DNA of 64,000 bases. Origin: Plut-88900 sp965116945 (lineage in GTDB: Bacteria > Chloroflexota > Dehalococcoidia > Plut-88900). Shown here piece after piece: positions 53,408 to 61,300 of this stretch; position 1 is the first letter of the stretch; each line of letters starts with the position of its first letter. The stretch is taken from contig OZ220734.1 of assembly GCA_965116945.1 (NCBI GenBank), forward strand, positions 2,480,001 to 2,544,000. The letters run 5' to 3'. Both the position numbers and the translations under genes were made by a program. Below the pieces are notes generated by a model. That model was not told where the DNA came from. It saw nothing but the letters and a program-made list of their open reading frames with translations, and searched no databases.

Positions 53408-54534
53408 TGAGTAATGCGATACAAATCAAGAGGATCTACAATAGACTGAAGCATGGGATCGCTCTCAGCAATTTCAATGCTAGTAGAAGCTGAGTCAGCG
53501 AATGCGGGCCAGAAGACCGGACGAAGTGTCACTGCTGTTGTTGGTGTCAGGAAGAGTCCTGTGGGCTCTAGGCTTGCATCCAAACATACAACAGCAGGCT
53601 TGGTATCAATTGGATCCAGTTCGCCATTAGCGCGCTCGTTCAATGCTTCCCAAAACCGGTGTTCCTGGCCGCTGGCCTGCCCAGACAATTCCCAAACATA
53701 ATCCTCTAGAACACCACGCCACCATCTGTCTCCCAGAAATCCGGCCAGGATTCCAGAATAGCGCATGGTACTCAAGTCCTCCGCGAGCGGGCTGCTCCCC
53801 TTAATAACCCTTCGAAGAGAGCCAACTGAGCATCCGAGACGTGCAGCGACCCAATGTACTTCCCACAAGAAAGAGGGGTATGGCAATACCATATGTAGTA
53901 ACCACCGCACGAACAACAGACCATGTCCGCCACCAATCAACTCATGTACCGGAACTTGGCACTCTTGAACATCGCGCCAGCAACGATCGAATGATTTGTC
54001 TCCCTCTCCTAAAGCCAGCAGTCTTCTTACCTGTGACGTCGAGCCGTCCAAATCCGGTGGCCAGTTACTAGGAATTCGCCGGACCGCATCTGCCAGAAGG
54101 GTCATTTGTTCGTATCGTGAACCATCAGTCTTAGGGAACACCCATTCAAGGTTGTTTAAGCGTGCGAGAACGTGTCGGGCGGTAGTTGAAGGAAGCCTCC
54201 CCTTGATGTCACTTAGATGAGCCGTAAGAAGTCCGAAGGCGGTTAATTTATTTCTCGGAGACTGGTCTACTTGTTCTCTGAGCATGGCCGAAAGCGCTAT
54301 CCCTGTTTTGGGTCTCATCGATGGCCTCTGGGCGTCCCGCTCCTTCCAGTACTCCAACCGATAGTCGACTAGGATCAGATCGGCTCTTTCCAAGTCCGCG
54401 GTTTCTATGTCGTGAGGATGAAGCACGCTTGGCTCTGCAATGTTGTCAAGTCCAAGCGCGCTTTGCTGTCGCAGTCCGTCGGGGTCATCATCAATGAGTA
54501 AAATGGAGGGCCTTTTGGTGCCTGTATTGATCAA
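53404..54534 (-). CDS. Response-regulator-like protein with unknown output domain
   Basis: A 376-residue protein. Residues 8-110 form a receiver-like domain: SILLIDDDPDGLRQQ gives the acidic pair (D15-D17) and DLILVDYRLEYW the phospho-acceptor D57. The usual switch Thr/Ser and Lys are weak or absent. The remaining 260 residues are rich in tryptophan and helices (WEVHWVAARLGCSVGSLRRV resembles an HTH) and match no effector I recognise. It overlaps the kinase gene by 4 bases (ATGA), so it is very probably the kinase's partner. Confidence 0.82.
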   Translation of the reverse strand: MINTGTKRPSILLIDDDPDGLRQQSALGLDNIAEPSVLHPHDIETADLERADLILVDYRLEYWKERDAQRPSMRPKTGIALSAMLREQVDQSPRNKLTAFGLLTAHLSDIKGRLPSTTARHVLARLNNLEWVFPKTDGSRYEQMTLLADAVRRIPSNWPPDLDGSTSQVRRLLALGEGDKSFDRCWRDVQECQVPVHELIGGGHGLLFVRWLLHMVLPYPSFLWEVHWVAARLGCSVGSLRRVIKGSSPLAEDLSTMRYSGILAGFLGDRWWRGVLEDYVWELSGQASGQEHRFWEALNERANGELDPIDTKPAVVCLDASLEPTGLFLTPTTAVTLRPVFWPAFADSASTSIEIAESDPMLQSIVDPLDLYRITQ

Positions 54535-56849
54535 GATAGTCTCCTACTTGGCAAGACAACTTCTATAGCAGTGACGAAGGGAGGACTTGGATTGACGAAT
54601 GTTATTGAGGCTCCGTATCTCTCCAAAAGATTTCGCGTAATGGTCAATCCTAGACCCATACCTTGACCTAAAACGGGATTTACTTCTGAAGTAGTCGACT
54701 GAAATGGCTTAAACCACCGCTCAGCTTCATCGAGGTTTACAGCAGCCCCAGTATTCTGGATGCAGATTCGGATTTGGTCGTTGATGGTAGCCCCAGATGC
54801 TTGAACGCTGCCATTCGGTCCTGCCGCCTTAACAGCATTTGTCAGGAGATTGGCGAATATTGCAATTAGCTCGGAGGGAAACATAGTAGGGGACCTAAGA
54901 TCATTGGGTATTTGATTGTAAATGAAGATGCCTCGCCGCTCCGCCTGTTGTTGTACGAGACGAACCGCGGCCTCAAAACGCTCCCGTAAATTCTGCCGAG
55001 ATCGGCGTCGACGAGCGTCAAGGGTTACGACATCTGTGAGGTAAGAGACCTGGCGCTCTAAACCGCGTCTGAGTTCCGTCGTCGCACTCAATGTCCGCCC
55101 AAGTTTGCGCCTCTGGTTAACAGAGATGTTGCTATCCATTTGTAACTCTTCGAGGGCAAGTTCCACGGCTTCCGCTGCTCCAAGCAGGGCAGTGATCTCG
55201 TGCACGAAGACAGTCATTTGAGTTCCCACCGAAGCCAGGACGTATAACAGAGTGTGTTCAGCGGCCAAGTCTTCCACTAGTGCCTTAGCTTCGTCCAATT
55301 CACGAATCGCTGTAGTGGTCGCAGATTGCTCCGTACCAGTGAGTTGCACGCTGACTTCTCTCATTAGATTTGTGGCCTCGAGAATACGATTCGATATTGC
55401 AGAAGGATCCGTGTCTTCATGAAGCCTTCGACTATTGCCAGTCGCTCTCGATCTAGCGGAGTCGTCTGTTTCCCGTTCCCGTCGCGCCTCTCGTCGTTTC
55501 AGGCGTCGCTCAAAGGATGCTGCCGCACGCTCACGGATTAAGAAATCCACCCCCAACCTAATCAACTTTACCAACGTGTCGAAACTGGCTCCCGGGACAA
55601 ATCCTTCCCGATTTACTAAGAGGCGCATATCGGGACAACGCTCTTGGGTGAGAAATATCGCGCCAAAAAAGTTATTGCTTGGGACGCGAACGAGTCCAGT
55701 ATCGGGGTCGTCGATCCCGGTACTTAGTCCAAATTCCTTAAGCACCTCTAGCTGTCGCGGGCGTCTTGTATAGTCCGCGTCAATTGAGAGCCAATCGTCA
55801 TTCGGTTCCCCATAGGGCAAAATTCTAAAACCCTCCATGTAGAGCCGAATGCCGCTTGCATTCGCAGCCCATACGCGCTGATCGCGACTAAGCATGGAAC
55901 TGCCTTCCCTGACTAGAATTCGCGCATCGAAATACGGTCCTTGCTCAGGTGAGGGATGAGGCAGGCTCTTGCGAAATTCATTGGCATCTCGGTTTTCGCT
56001 TAGAGTTCTGTTCGTGGGTGTGACCGCAAAGTCGACCTGCTTGTTGCTAGGATCCGCTCGTATTTCCAGGACCCAATTAGCCATTTGAGCAACAAGCACC
56101 CAGTAATCCTCGCCAGATGCAAAATCACCTTCCAAATTGACTTGGAACTTAGAGCTTAGAGCTTCTTCAACTTGATCCCTTACGACAGGTATTTTGAAGA
56201 GAGTCGCTCCTTTCACAACTGATGAGTCAAGTGGTTCCCGTAGAAATTCCGGAGGCTCAAACGATTGGACTTCGGCAAAAAATCTTGCGCGCTCAGCCTT
56301 GCTCCAAGTTCGGCGCAATTGTGAGAGAATCAAGGTGGTGCCAGATTTAACCCCTTCGACTACTTGGGCGGTTTTCAGACTTATAGCATCAGCATTTGCT
56401 AGTTCATCTAAAGTCTCAAACTGTTCAATCTTGTCCCAGTCAATCACCGCATTTAACGCCTTCCTCTTTGGTATTGAATCTGAGATTCGAGGCACACTAT
56501 TGATTTCGAGTTTTCTAGCCAGTTTGTGCGCAGCTAGTCTTCCAATACCTTTCGCACCCGTGTAACGGCGCCTAAAGAACGTTGATTTTCGTTCCCCCAT
56601 TTCCTTAAGGCGAGATGCAACGCGGAGAAACCCTTTCTCAAACTGTGCTGCATTCATGCCAACACCGTCGTCTATAATCATGATTCGGCCTTCATTCGCA
56701 TCATCGAGGTGTTCGCCAAAAACGCTAACCTCAGTAGCATCAGCATCGTATGCGTTTTTTATCAGCTCAATCAGAGCTGTGGAGTCACGTCCTACTAACA
56801 ACTCCCCTAATTCGCGAAACAAGTGCGTATCTACAGTGAAATTAGCCAC
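54531..56849 (-). CDS. Histidine kinase with N-terminal Hsp90/MutL-type ATPase domain
   Basis: A 772-residue protein with two GHKL ATP sites. N-terminal site: ELIKNAYDADATE (E28, N32, D35), IIDDGVGM (58-65) and GAKGIGRLAA (98-107), as in Hsp90/MutL/HATPase_c_3. A charged coiled-coil region (440-530) leads to a helical part with FVHEITALLGAAEA (H550), which looks like the DHp phosphorylation helix, and a C-terminal kinase catalytic domain with LLTNAVKAAG (N671) and GQGMGLGLTITRN (728-740). In the middle G1 box NTG replaces DxG. It overlaps the methyltransferase gene by 8 bases and the receiver gene by 4. Confidence 0.88.
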   Translation of the reverse strand: MANFTVDTHLFRELGELLVGRDSTALIELIKNAYDADATEVSVFGEHLDDANEGRIMIIDDGVGMNAAQFEKGFLRVASRLKEMGERKSTFFRRRYTGAKGIGRLAAHKLARKLEINSVPRISDSIPKRKALNAVIDWDKIEQFETLDELANADAISLKTAQVVEGVKSGTTLILSQLRRTWSKAERARFFAEVQSFEPPEFLREPLDSSVVKGATLFKIPVVRDQVEEALSSKFQVNLEGDFASGEDYWVLVAQMANWVLEIRADPSNKQVDFAVTPTNRTLSENRDANEFRKSLPHPSPEQGPYFDARILVREGSSMLSRDQRVWAANASGIRLYMEGFRILPYGEPNDDWLSIDADYTRRPRQLEVLKEFGLSTGIDDPDTGLVRVPSNNFFGAIFLTQERCPDMRLLVNREGFVPGASFDTLVKLIRLGVDFLIRERAAASFERRLKRREARRERETDDSARSRATGNSRRLHEDTDPSAISNRILEATNLMREVSVQLTGTEQSATTTAIRELDEAKALVEDLAAEHTLLYVLASVGTQMTVFVHEITALLGAAEAVELALEELQMDSNISVNQRRKLGRTLSATTELRRGLERQVSYLTDVVTLDARRRRSRQNLRERFEAAVRLVQQQAERRGIFIYNQIPNDLRSPTMFPSELIAIFANLLTNAVKAAGPNGSVQASGATINDQIRICIQNTGAAVNLDEAERWFKPFQSTTSEVNPVLGQGMGLGLTITRNLLERYGASITFVNPSPPFVTAIEVVLPSRRLS

Positions 56850-58518
56850 GGTTGCTCCTGACTCTGACCGGAAGACGTTGAGACATCAAATGCGCAACTG
56901 CACGCTGTAGTCGAGACAAGTCCTTGTCCGATAATCCTAACCCATCCCTCAGAACAATTTTGTCGGCCAGCACCCTAGCTTGGGCCTCTTGTCCACTTCT
57001 AATTAGTTTACTCAGGTCATCGAAGGCATCCTCAGAATTCTGTACCACGGGTACCGGAATTCGCGTCAGGGTTCCGGGTTCAATCTTCAAAACGCCTCCG
57101 CCGTACCTTCGACCGTGTAGCTCCGCCCAAATACTCACAAGACTTGTGAGGAAACCCACTGCAATTGCGGATGGCGATGCATCAGTTCCATGATTCCAAT
57201 AGACCGCATGGAGTGCGTTGGCGCAGTGGCACCCTGCCTCGTTTAGAACGATCATCGGGGCACCGAGACGGGCGCACGTTGCGAAGGCGTTCGGCACCGG
57301 TGGCAAGGGCACAAGATGCCAAGGCTCACGGATGGAGCACTTGAATCGCCTATGCACGCCCGCCTTAATCCCTTGGGAAATCCAACGCTGGACACTAGGG
57401 ACACTTTCATGAGCCGATGTGGGTCTCACCAAAATAGCCCTTCGGCCATCGTCAATAAGCTTTCGGAAATCCTCTCTTGTAAAGTTCAGTCCCGACAGCC
57501 ATCGAGTACGTGGAACGATCTGCTCCCACGCCGTACGAGGAATGCCGAGTCGCTCAAGATCGGCCGCGTCACGTATGAAATGCCTGTTGGCCCCCGTTAC
57601 CACACCGATTCTTACCTTTGCAATATCGGAGATCCTTCTGACGGCTGGGAGTTGCTCCAATTCACTAGCTAGCTCTACGACAACTGAATGCGTACGTCGC
57701 CCTTTTTCGGTAGTCACTTTGGCAGTTATGCGCCTACCCTTTGGCGCATTCAGTATCGTTGCTAGGTCCTCAGCCCGGTCTACGGCCTCTACGTATAAGC
57801 TCCCCTGTTTTCCATATTCTGAAGCAGCTACAGCGACCACCGCTTCGTCCGTCCCCTCGAATAGGCGATTGCGAATATGGACTAGGCTAACGTCACCGAA
57901 TCGCGAGGATAGTAAATCCCTCACGGCAACTGCATAGTCAGCCTGTAGAATCGCCTCGGGTACGAGCATCGCCAGTCTTCCTCCATCGGCAAGGAAGTGC
58001 AAGGCATGTACCAAGAAATACGCCCAAGCACTCGAAGTAGCGGGGAGTACAAGTCCTGCGGCATTCATAGCCTGCTTAGCAGCCTTTCGGCTCTTACCAT
58101 TGAACCAATGATGGCGCACGTAGGGGGGATTGCCGACGACCGCCCCAAATGGCGCTCCTGGCATCTCTTGTGGTGACAACGTCAGGAAATCTCTGACAAT
58201 GCAGTTCTCCTCAATTAGATTGACACTACGACGCACATATTCCAAAGAGCCAGGGTCTACATCAACGCCGAAAACTTGTCGACCGGGTTCTGATATATCC
58301 TTATCAGACAGAGCCTTAGCTGCTGCACTTAGAAATGCGCACCCACCAAAACTCGGATCAAGGACAGTAACCCTGTCAGACGATATTGCCCACTTAGTCA
58401 AGACCGTGGCGATTTCATCAGGCGTATAGTAAATGCCAAGGAGACGTCTGATATGCGCCTTTGGCTCTTCATCGAAACCAGACATCCCTTCTCGTGTACC
58501 CGGCCAATTATTGTTCAC
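56842..58518 (-). CDS. N6-adenine DNA methyltransferase (gamma class, Eco57I/TaqI-like)
   Basis: A 558-residue SAM-dependent enzyme beginning at GTG 58518 (a later ATG at 58485 is possible). Motif X region GIYYTPDEIATVLTKWA, motif I VLDPSFGGCAFL (D54), and motif IV NPPYVRHHW (130-138) are in gamma-class order. From about 330 on is a recognition-domain-like half ending RYGGGVLKIEPGTLTRIPVP, as in type II-G/BREX PglX-type enzymes, but no nuclease motif is present. First gene of a four-gene overlapping operon. Confidence 0.92.
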   Translation of the reverse strand: MNNNWPGTREGMSGFDEEPKAHIRRLLGIYYTPDEIATVLTKWAISSDRVTVLDPSFGGCAFLSAAAKALSDKDISEPGRQVFGVDVDPGSLEYVRRSVNLIEENCIVRDFLTLSPQEMPGAPFGAVVGNPPYVRHHWFNGKSRKAAKQAMNAAGLVLPATSSAWAYFLVHALHFLADGGRLAMLVPEAILQADYAVAVRDLLSSRFGDVSLVHIRNRLFEGTDEAVVAVAASEYGKQGSLYVEAVDRAEDLATILNAPKGRRITAKVTTEKGRRTHSVVVELASELEQLPAVRRISDIAKVRIGVVTGANRHFIRDAADLERLGIPRTAWEQIVPRTRWLSGLNFTREDFRKLIDDGRRAILVRPTSAHESVPSVQRWISQGIKAGVHRRFKCSIREPWHLVPLPPVPNAFATCARLGAPMIVLNEAGCHCANALHAVYWNHGTDASPSAIAVGFLTSLVSIWAELHGRRYGGGVLKIEPGTLTRIPVPVVQNSEDAFDDLSKLIRSGQEAQARVLADKIVLRDGLGLSDKDLSRLQRAVAHLMSQRLPVRVRSNRG

Positions 58519-58739
58519 GCCGGCTTACCTAACGCTGCCAAGTGACACAGTGGCCTTTAGTAGTAGATCAATAGTAACCTCTGGGACGCCGATCAAATTA
58601 CTTGAGTACCCACTTTGTACAGTAATTCATCAAATGGACAGAAGTGTTAGAGGTAGAATGCGGAAATAGTTGGCACATATACATATGTTACACCGTCCTC
58701 AACCTCTCTTCGCCTCTCCCAAGAACTTCTGTGTAGTTG

Positions 58740-59084
58740 CTAAGTGCAGGGCATTCCCTGCCGTTCCAACAAAGTTGCCTGCTGTCGGCACACTTCAAAG
58801 GCTAACTTGCATACCAAGCTCACTGCTTTGTGCACATCCCAGACTTCTAGCGGGCCCTTAAGAATCTCTCGTAACTGTTGCAGCTCGTCCTGAATATCTC
58901 TTGCCAGCTTTGCGTCGCCTTCAGCGTTGATTCCTTGGAAATAAGGAGTGATCGCATATAGGGTCTTCAGTTGCGCCGCTCGCGGACCTTCAGCGTGCGC
59001 CAAACTCTCAACTGCCTGCTCTAGCTTCTCCATAGCGTAGTTGTAATCTACAAACGAGGTGTTCTCGCTAGCCTTGTTTTTCAT
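58740..59084 (-). CDS. Hypothetical helical protein
   Basis: A 114-residue protein starting at ATG 59084 with TAGGAGG six bases before. It is almost entirely helical (YNYAMEKLEQAVESLAHAEG, LARDIQDELQQLREILKG) and has two cysteines near the end. No family recognised. It lies 220 bases upstream of the methyltransferase on the same strand, so it may belong to the same cargo module. Confidence 0.65.
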   Translation of the reverse strand: MKNKASENTSFVDYNYAMEKLEQAVESLAHAEGPRAAQLKTLYAITPYFQGINAEGDAKLARDIQDELQQLREILKGPLEVWDVHKAVSLVCKLAFEVCRQQATLLERQGMPCT

Positions 59085-59125
59085 AGTGCCTCCTAAGGGG
59101 TTCGTTATAGACTGGACTTCTTAGC

Positions 59126-59529
59126 CTAAACGGGTTTAGGAATGTTGAAAACCACCTCGACTGGCTTGTCTGCAACTGGAACCACGCCTAACACCCAGTA
59201 GATCATGTCCAGCGAGTCTTGCTCTAAAGGCAACGTTGCCCTATCCAAATGTCCTTTACCGTCAATTGTCACTAGGTACTATCCGGAAGCACTGCTGTGC
59301 CTTTGCACACGGATGCTACGAGGCGCGGGCCCGCCTCTATATCCCCATTGGCGGTCTCGGTGTCGAGTATTGACTTGCATTTGCTGTTTCTTGACTTCGC
59401 CTCATTACCTTGCTTCCACAACGACGGGACCACCAATTGCAGTCGAGCAAGTCTTGCGCGGTAGAATGGTACCAGTTTCAATTCTCCAATCAAAGAACTG
59501 ACCTGGTGAATCGCAACAATGCTTGACAT
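59126..59529 (-). pseudogene. Hypothetical gene apparently split by a frameshift
   Basis: Frame 1 runs from ATG 59529 (MSSIVAIHQVSSLIGELKLV) to a stop ending VCKGTAVLPDST near 59272. Directly there, another frame continues YLVTIDGKGHLDRATLPLEQ and then DSLDMIYWVLGVVPVADKPV to a stop at 59126. The two read as one protein of about 133 residues broken by a one-base shift, either a real mutation, programmed shift or sequencing error. No family recognised; I see no membrane segment. Confidence 0.5.
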
Positions 59530-59662
59530 TTCGCCAGTCCATCAGTGGCTATACTGGGCGACTTCGACAGAGTTCCGGTCGTTGCAAACATTTTATCGAG
59601 CGAAGCCCTTAGTTCAGAATTATTCGCCAAGCACATTGGATAGCCAGCTTCTCCGAGCAACT

Positions 59663-61300
59663 TCACTCCTCCAGCATTGTTCTCCTGCTCCCTCCACCGC
59701 CCGGGGTGGACCATACCTGCCTCAGTGGTCCCTCCTGCTCTAGGGAGCTCTTATTGGAGACCATCAGTGGAATCACCGTCCCGGTTTGCTCCATCTCCTT
59801 CGCTGCCACGCAAAGAAAGTGCCCAGCGGTCAACTCATCATGAAACACCACCAAGACTAAAGGCACCGCCCCGTGGTCATCCATGGGCCGTCGGGTGGAG
59901 TAATAACGAAGATAGGGTGCCAGACGCTTGGCCATGGTCCCAGGACGCACCGCCCTGCGCTCCCACTCCAGGAAGTACGGCCTAACCACTCCTCCTCGCC
60001 GCAAAATGCCAAAGGCGTCGGGCTGGATCGAGCGCATACTGCCGAAATGCCGAAAATATCTCGATGCCCTGCGGGCCGGGTCGAGCTGCAGGGTTTCCCA
60101 ACCGAGAGCTCGTGCCTGCCGAGCCATCGCCGCCAAGAAGGCATGAACGGCCTCCGTGTGCTCCATGTTCCGCAGCAACTGACGGCTCCGCCTGCCGGAA
60201 ACGCTGCGCCAGTCATCGGCATCCCGAGGGGCTGAACTCCATCGCGACTTCGCCCACCCGACCGACGTCCGGTCCCGGCGAGCCAGGACTGCTATCCCCC
60301 GGTCCGTGATGGTGAGACGCCGGCCTCCCGCGGGAATCCTGGTCACAAGGCCGAAGTGCTCCAGGGCGGGGGTGAGGTGATTGGTGCGGGTGCGGGACAG
60401 TCCCAGCAGCCCCGCCAGGTCGTCCAGCGAGATCCAGGGCCAGTCGGATACGACGTCCAAGGCTCGTTTCTCGGTTGGCTTGAGAAGCGCGGGGAGCATG
60501 AAGTCCGGGGTAACAGAGCCTTGTGCCTCCGGTTTGAGTTCTTCGGGTAGACGGATACGAGAGAGCTCCCTTTCGACTGGAATGGTTCCGCCGCTTCCCA
60601 TGCGGTCGAGGGCATCTCTTAGGCTCAAGGACGCGTTCACGGAGGACAAAGTCCACACGGGATCCTCAACGCCGGCGAGGGCTGCTTCCGCCTCGACTGA
60701 CAGGAACGAGGGAGTGGGATTTCCTTCCAGGATCCTGCGGGAATGGCGCAGCCTTGTGGCGTCGGGCGCCAACAGGATGATGCCGTCGGGCCTGGCAACC
60801 TCACGGAGCCGCCACAATCGCTTGGAGAACCCCGTCCTGTCCGAGGTGTGTCCCTGCCGCACCACGGCGATGGCACGGCCCCCGGGGAGGAATAGCCCCG
60901 CATCCATGGGCATGGCCCGGTACCACCTGAAGTTCACTGGGTAAGAGATGCTGGCAACCGTGGCAACCAGGCGATAGATGATGGCCACGCCGTCCAGCCG
61001 CTCCAATAGCAGACGCCGCCACCAATCGGACACGGGACGCGTACGCAGGAGTTCGTCAACGGCAACTCCCTCCTGTTCTGCCAGGCGTTGGAGCCCGAAT
61101 TCAGTGAGGCAGGACCTGCGGGTCGCGGGCGTAAGGACGGTGGCGTGGGGAATAGAAGAGATGAGCCCCGCGTCCTCCATGCGGGCGACGGACTCGTACA
61201 GTGCCCCGCCGGACCATCCAGAGATGGCCGCCGCCTCCAGCCGGTCAAGGAACGGCATCCGGGACAGAAGTGCCAGCAGTTCCTCAGCCAGGGGATTCAC
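59663..61300 (-). CDS. Replication-relaxation family protein
   Basis: A 545-residue protein with winged-helix segments at both ends (LEAAAISGWSGGALYESVAR and SLDDLAGLLGLSRTRTNHLT near 291-310) and a C-terminal nuclease-like part with YFLEWERRAVRPGTMAKRLA, the signature of the replication-relaxation (PF13814) proteins carried by conjugative elements. In these it is thought to assist relaxase-driven processing at the origin of transfer. It overlaps the end of the upstream ATPase gene by 17 bases. Confidence 0.78.
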   Translation of the reverse strand: MNPLAEELLALLSRMPFLDRLEAAAISGWSGGALYESVARMEDAGLISSIPHATVLTPATRRSCLTEFGLQRLAEQEGVAVDELLRTRPVSDWWRRLLLERLDGVAIIYRLVATVASISYPVNFRWYRAMPMDAGLFLPGGRAIAVVRQGHTSDRTGFSKRLWRLREVARPDGIILLAPDATRLRHSRRILEGNPTPSFLSVEAEAALAGVEDPVWTLSSVNASLSLRDALDRMGSGGTIPVERELSRIRLPEELKPEAQGSVTPDFMLPALLKPTEKRALDVVSDWPWISLDDLAGLLGLSRTRTNHLTPALEHFGLVTRIPAGGRRLTITDRGIAVLARRDRTSVGWAKSRWSSAPRDADDWRSVSGRRSRQLLRNMEHTEAVHAFLAAMARQARALGWETLQLDPARRASRYFRHFGSMRSIQPDAFGILRRGGVVRPYFLEWERRAVRPGTMAKRLAPYLRYYSTRRPMDDHGAVPLVLVVFHDELTAGHFLCVAAKEMEQTGTVIPLMVSNKSSLEQEGPLRQVWSTPGGGGSRRTMLEE

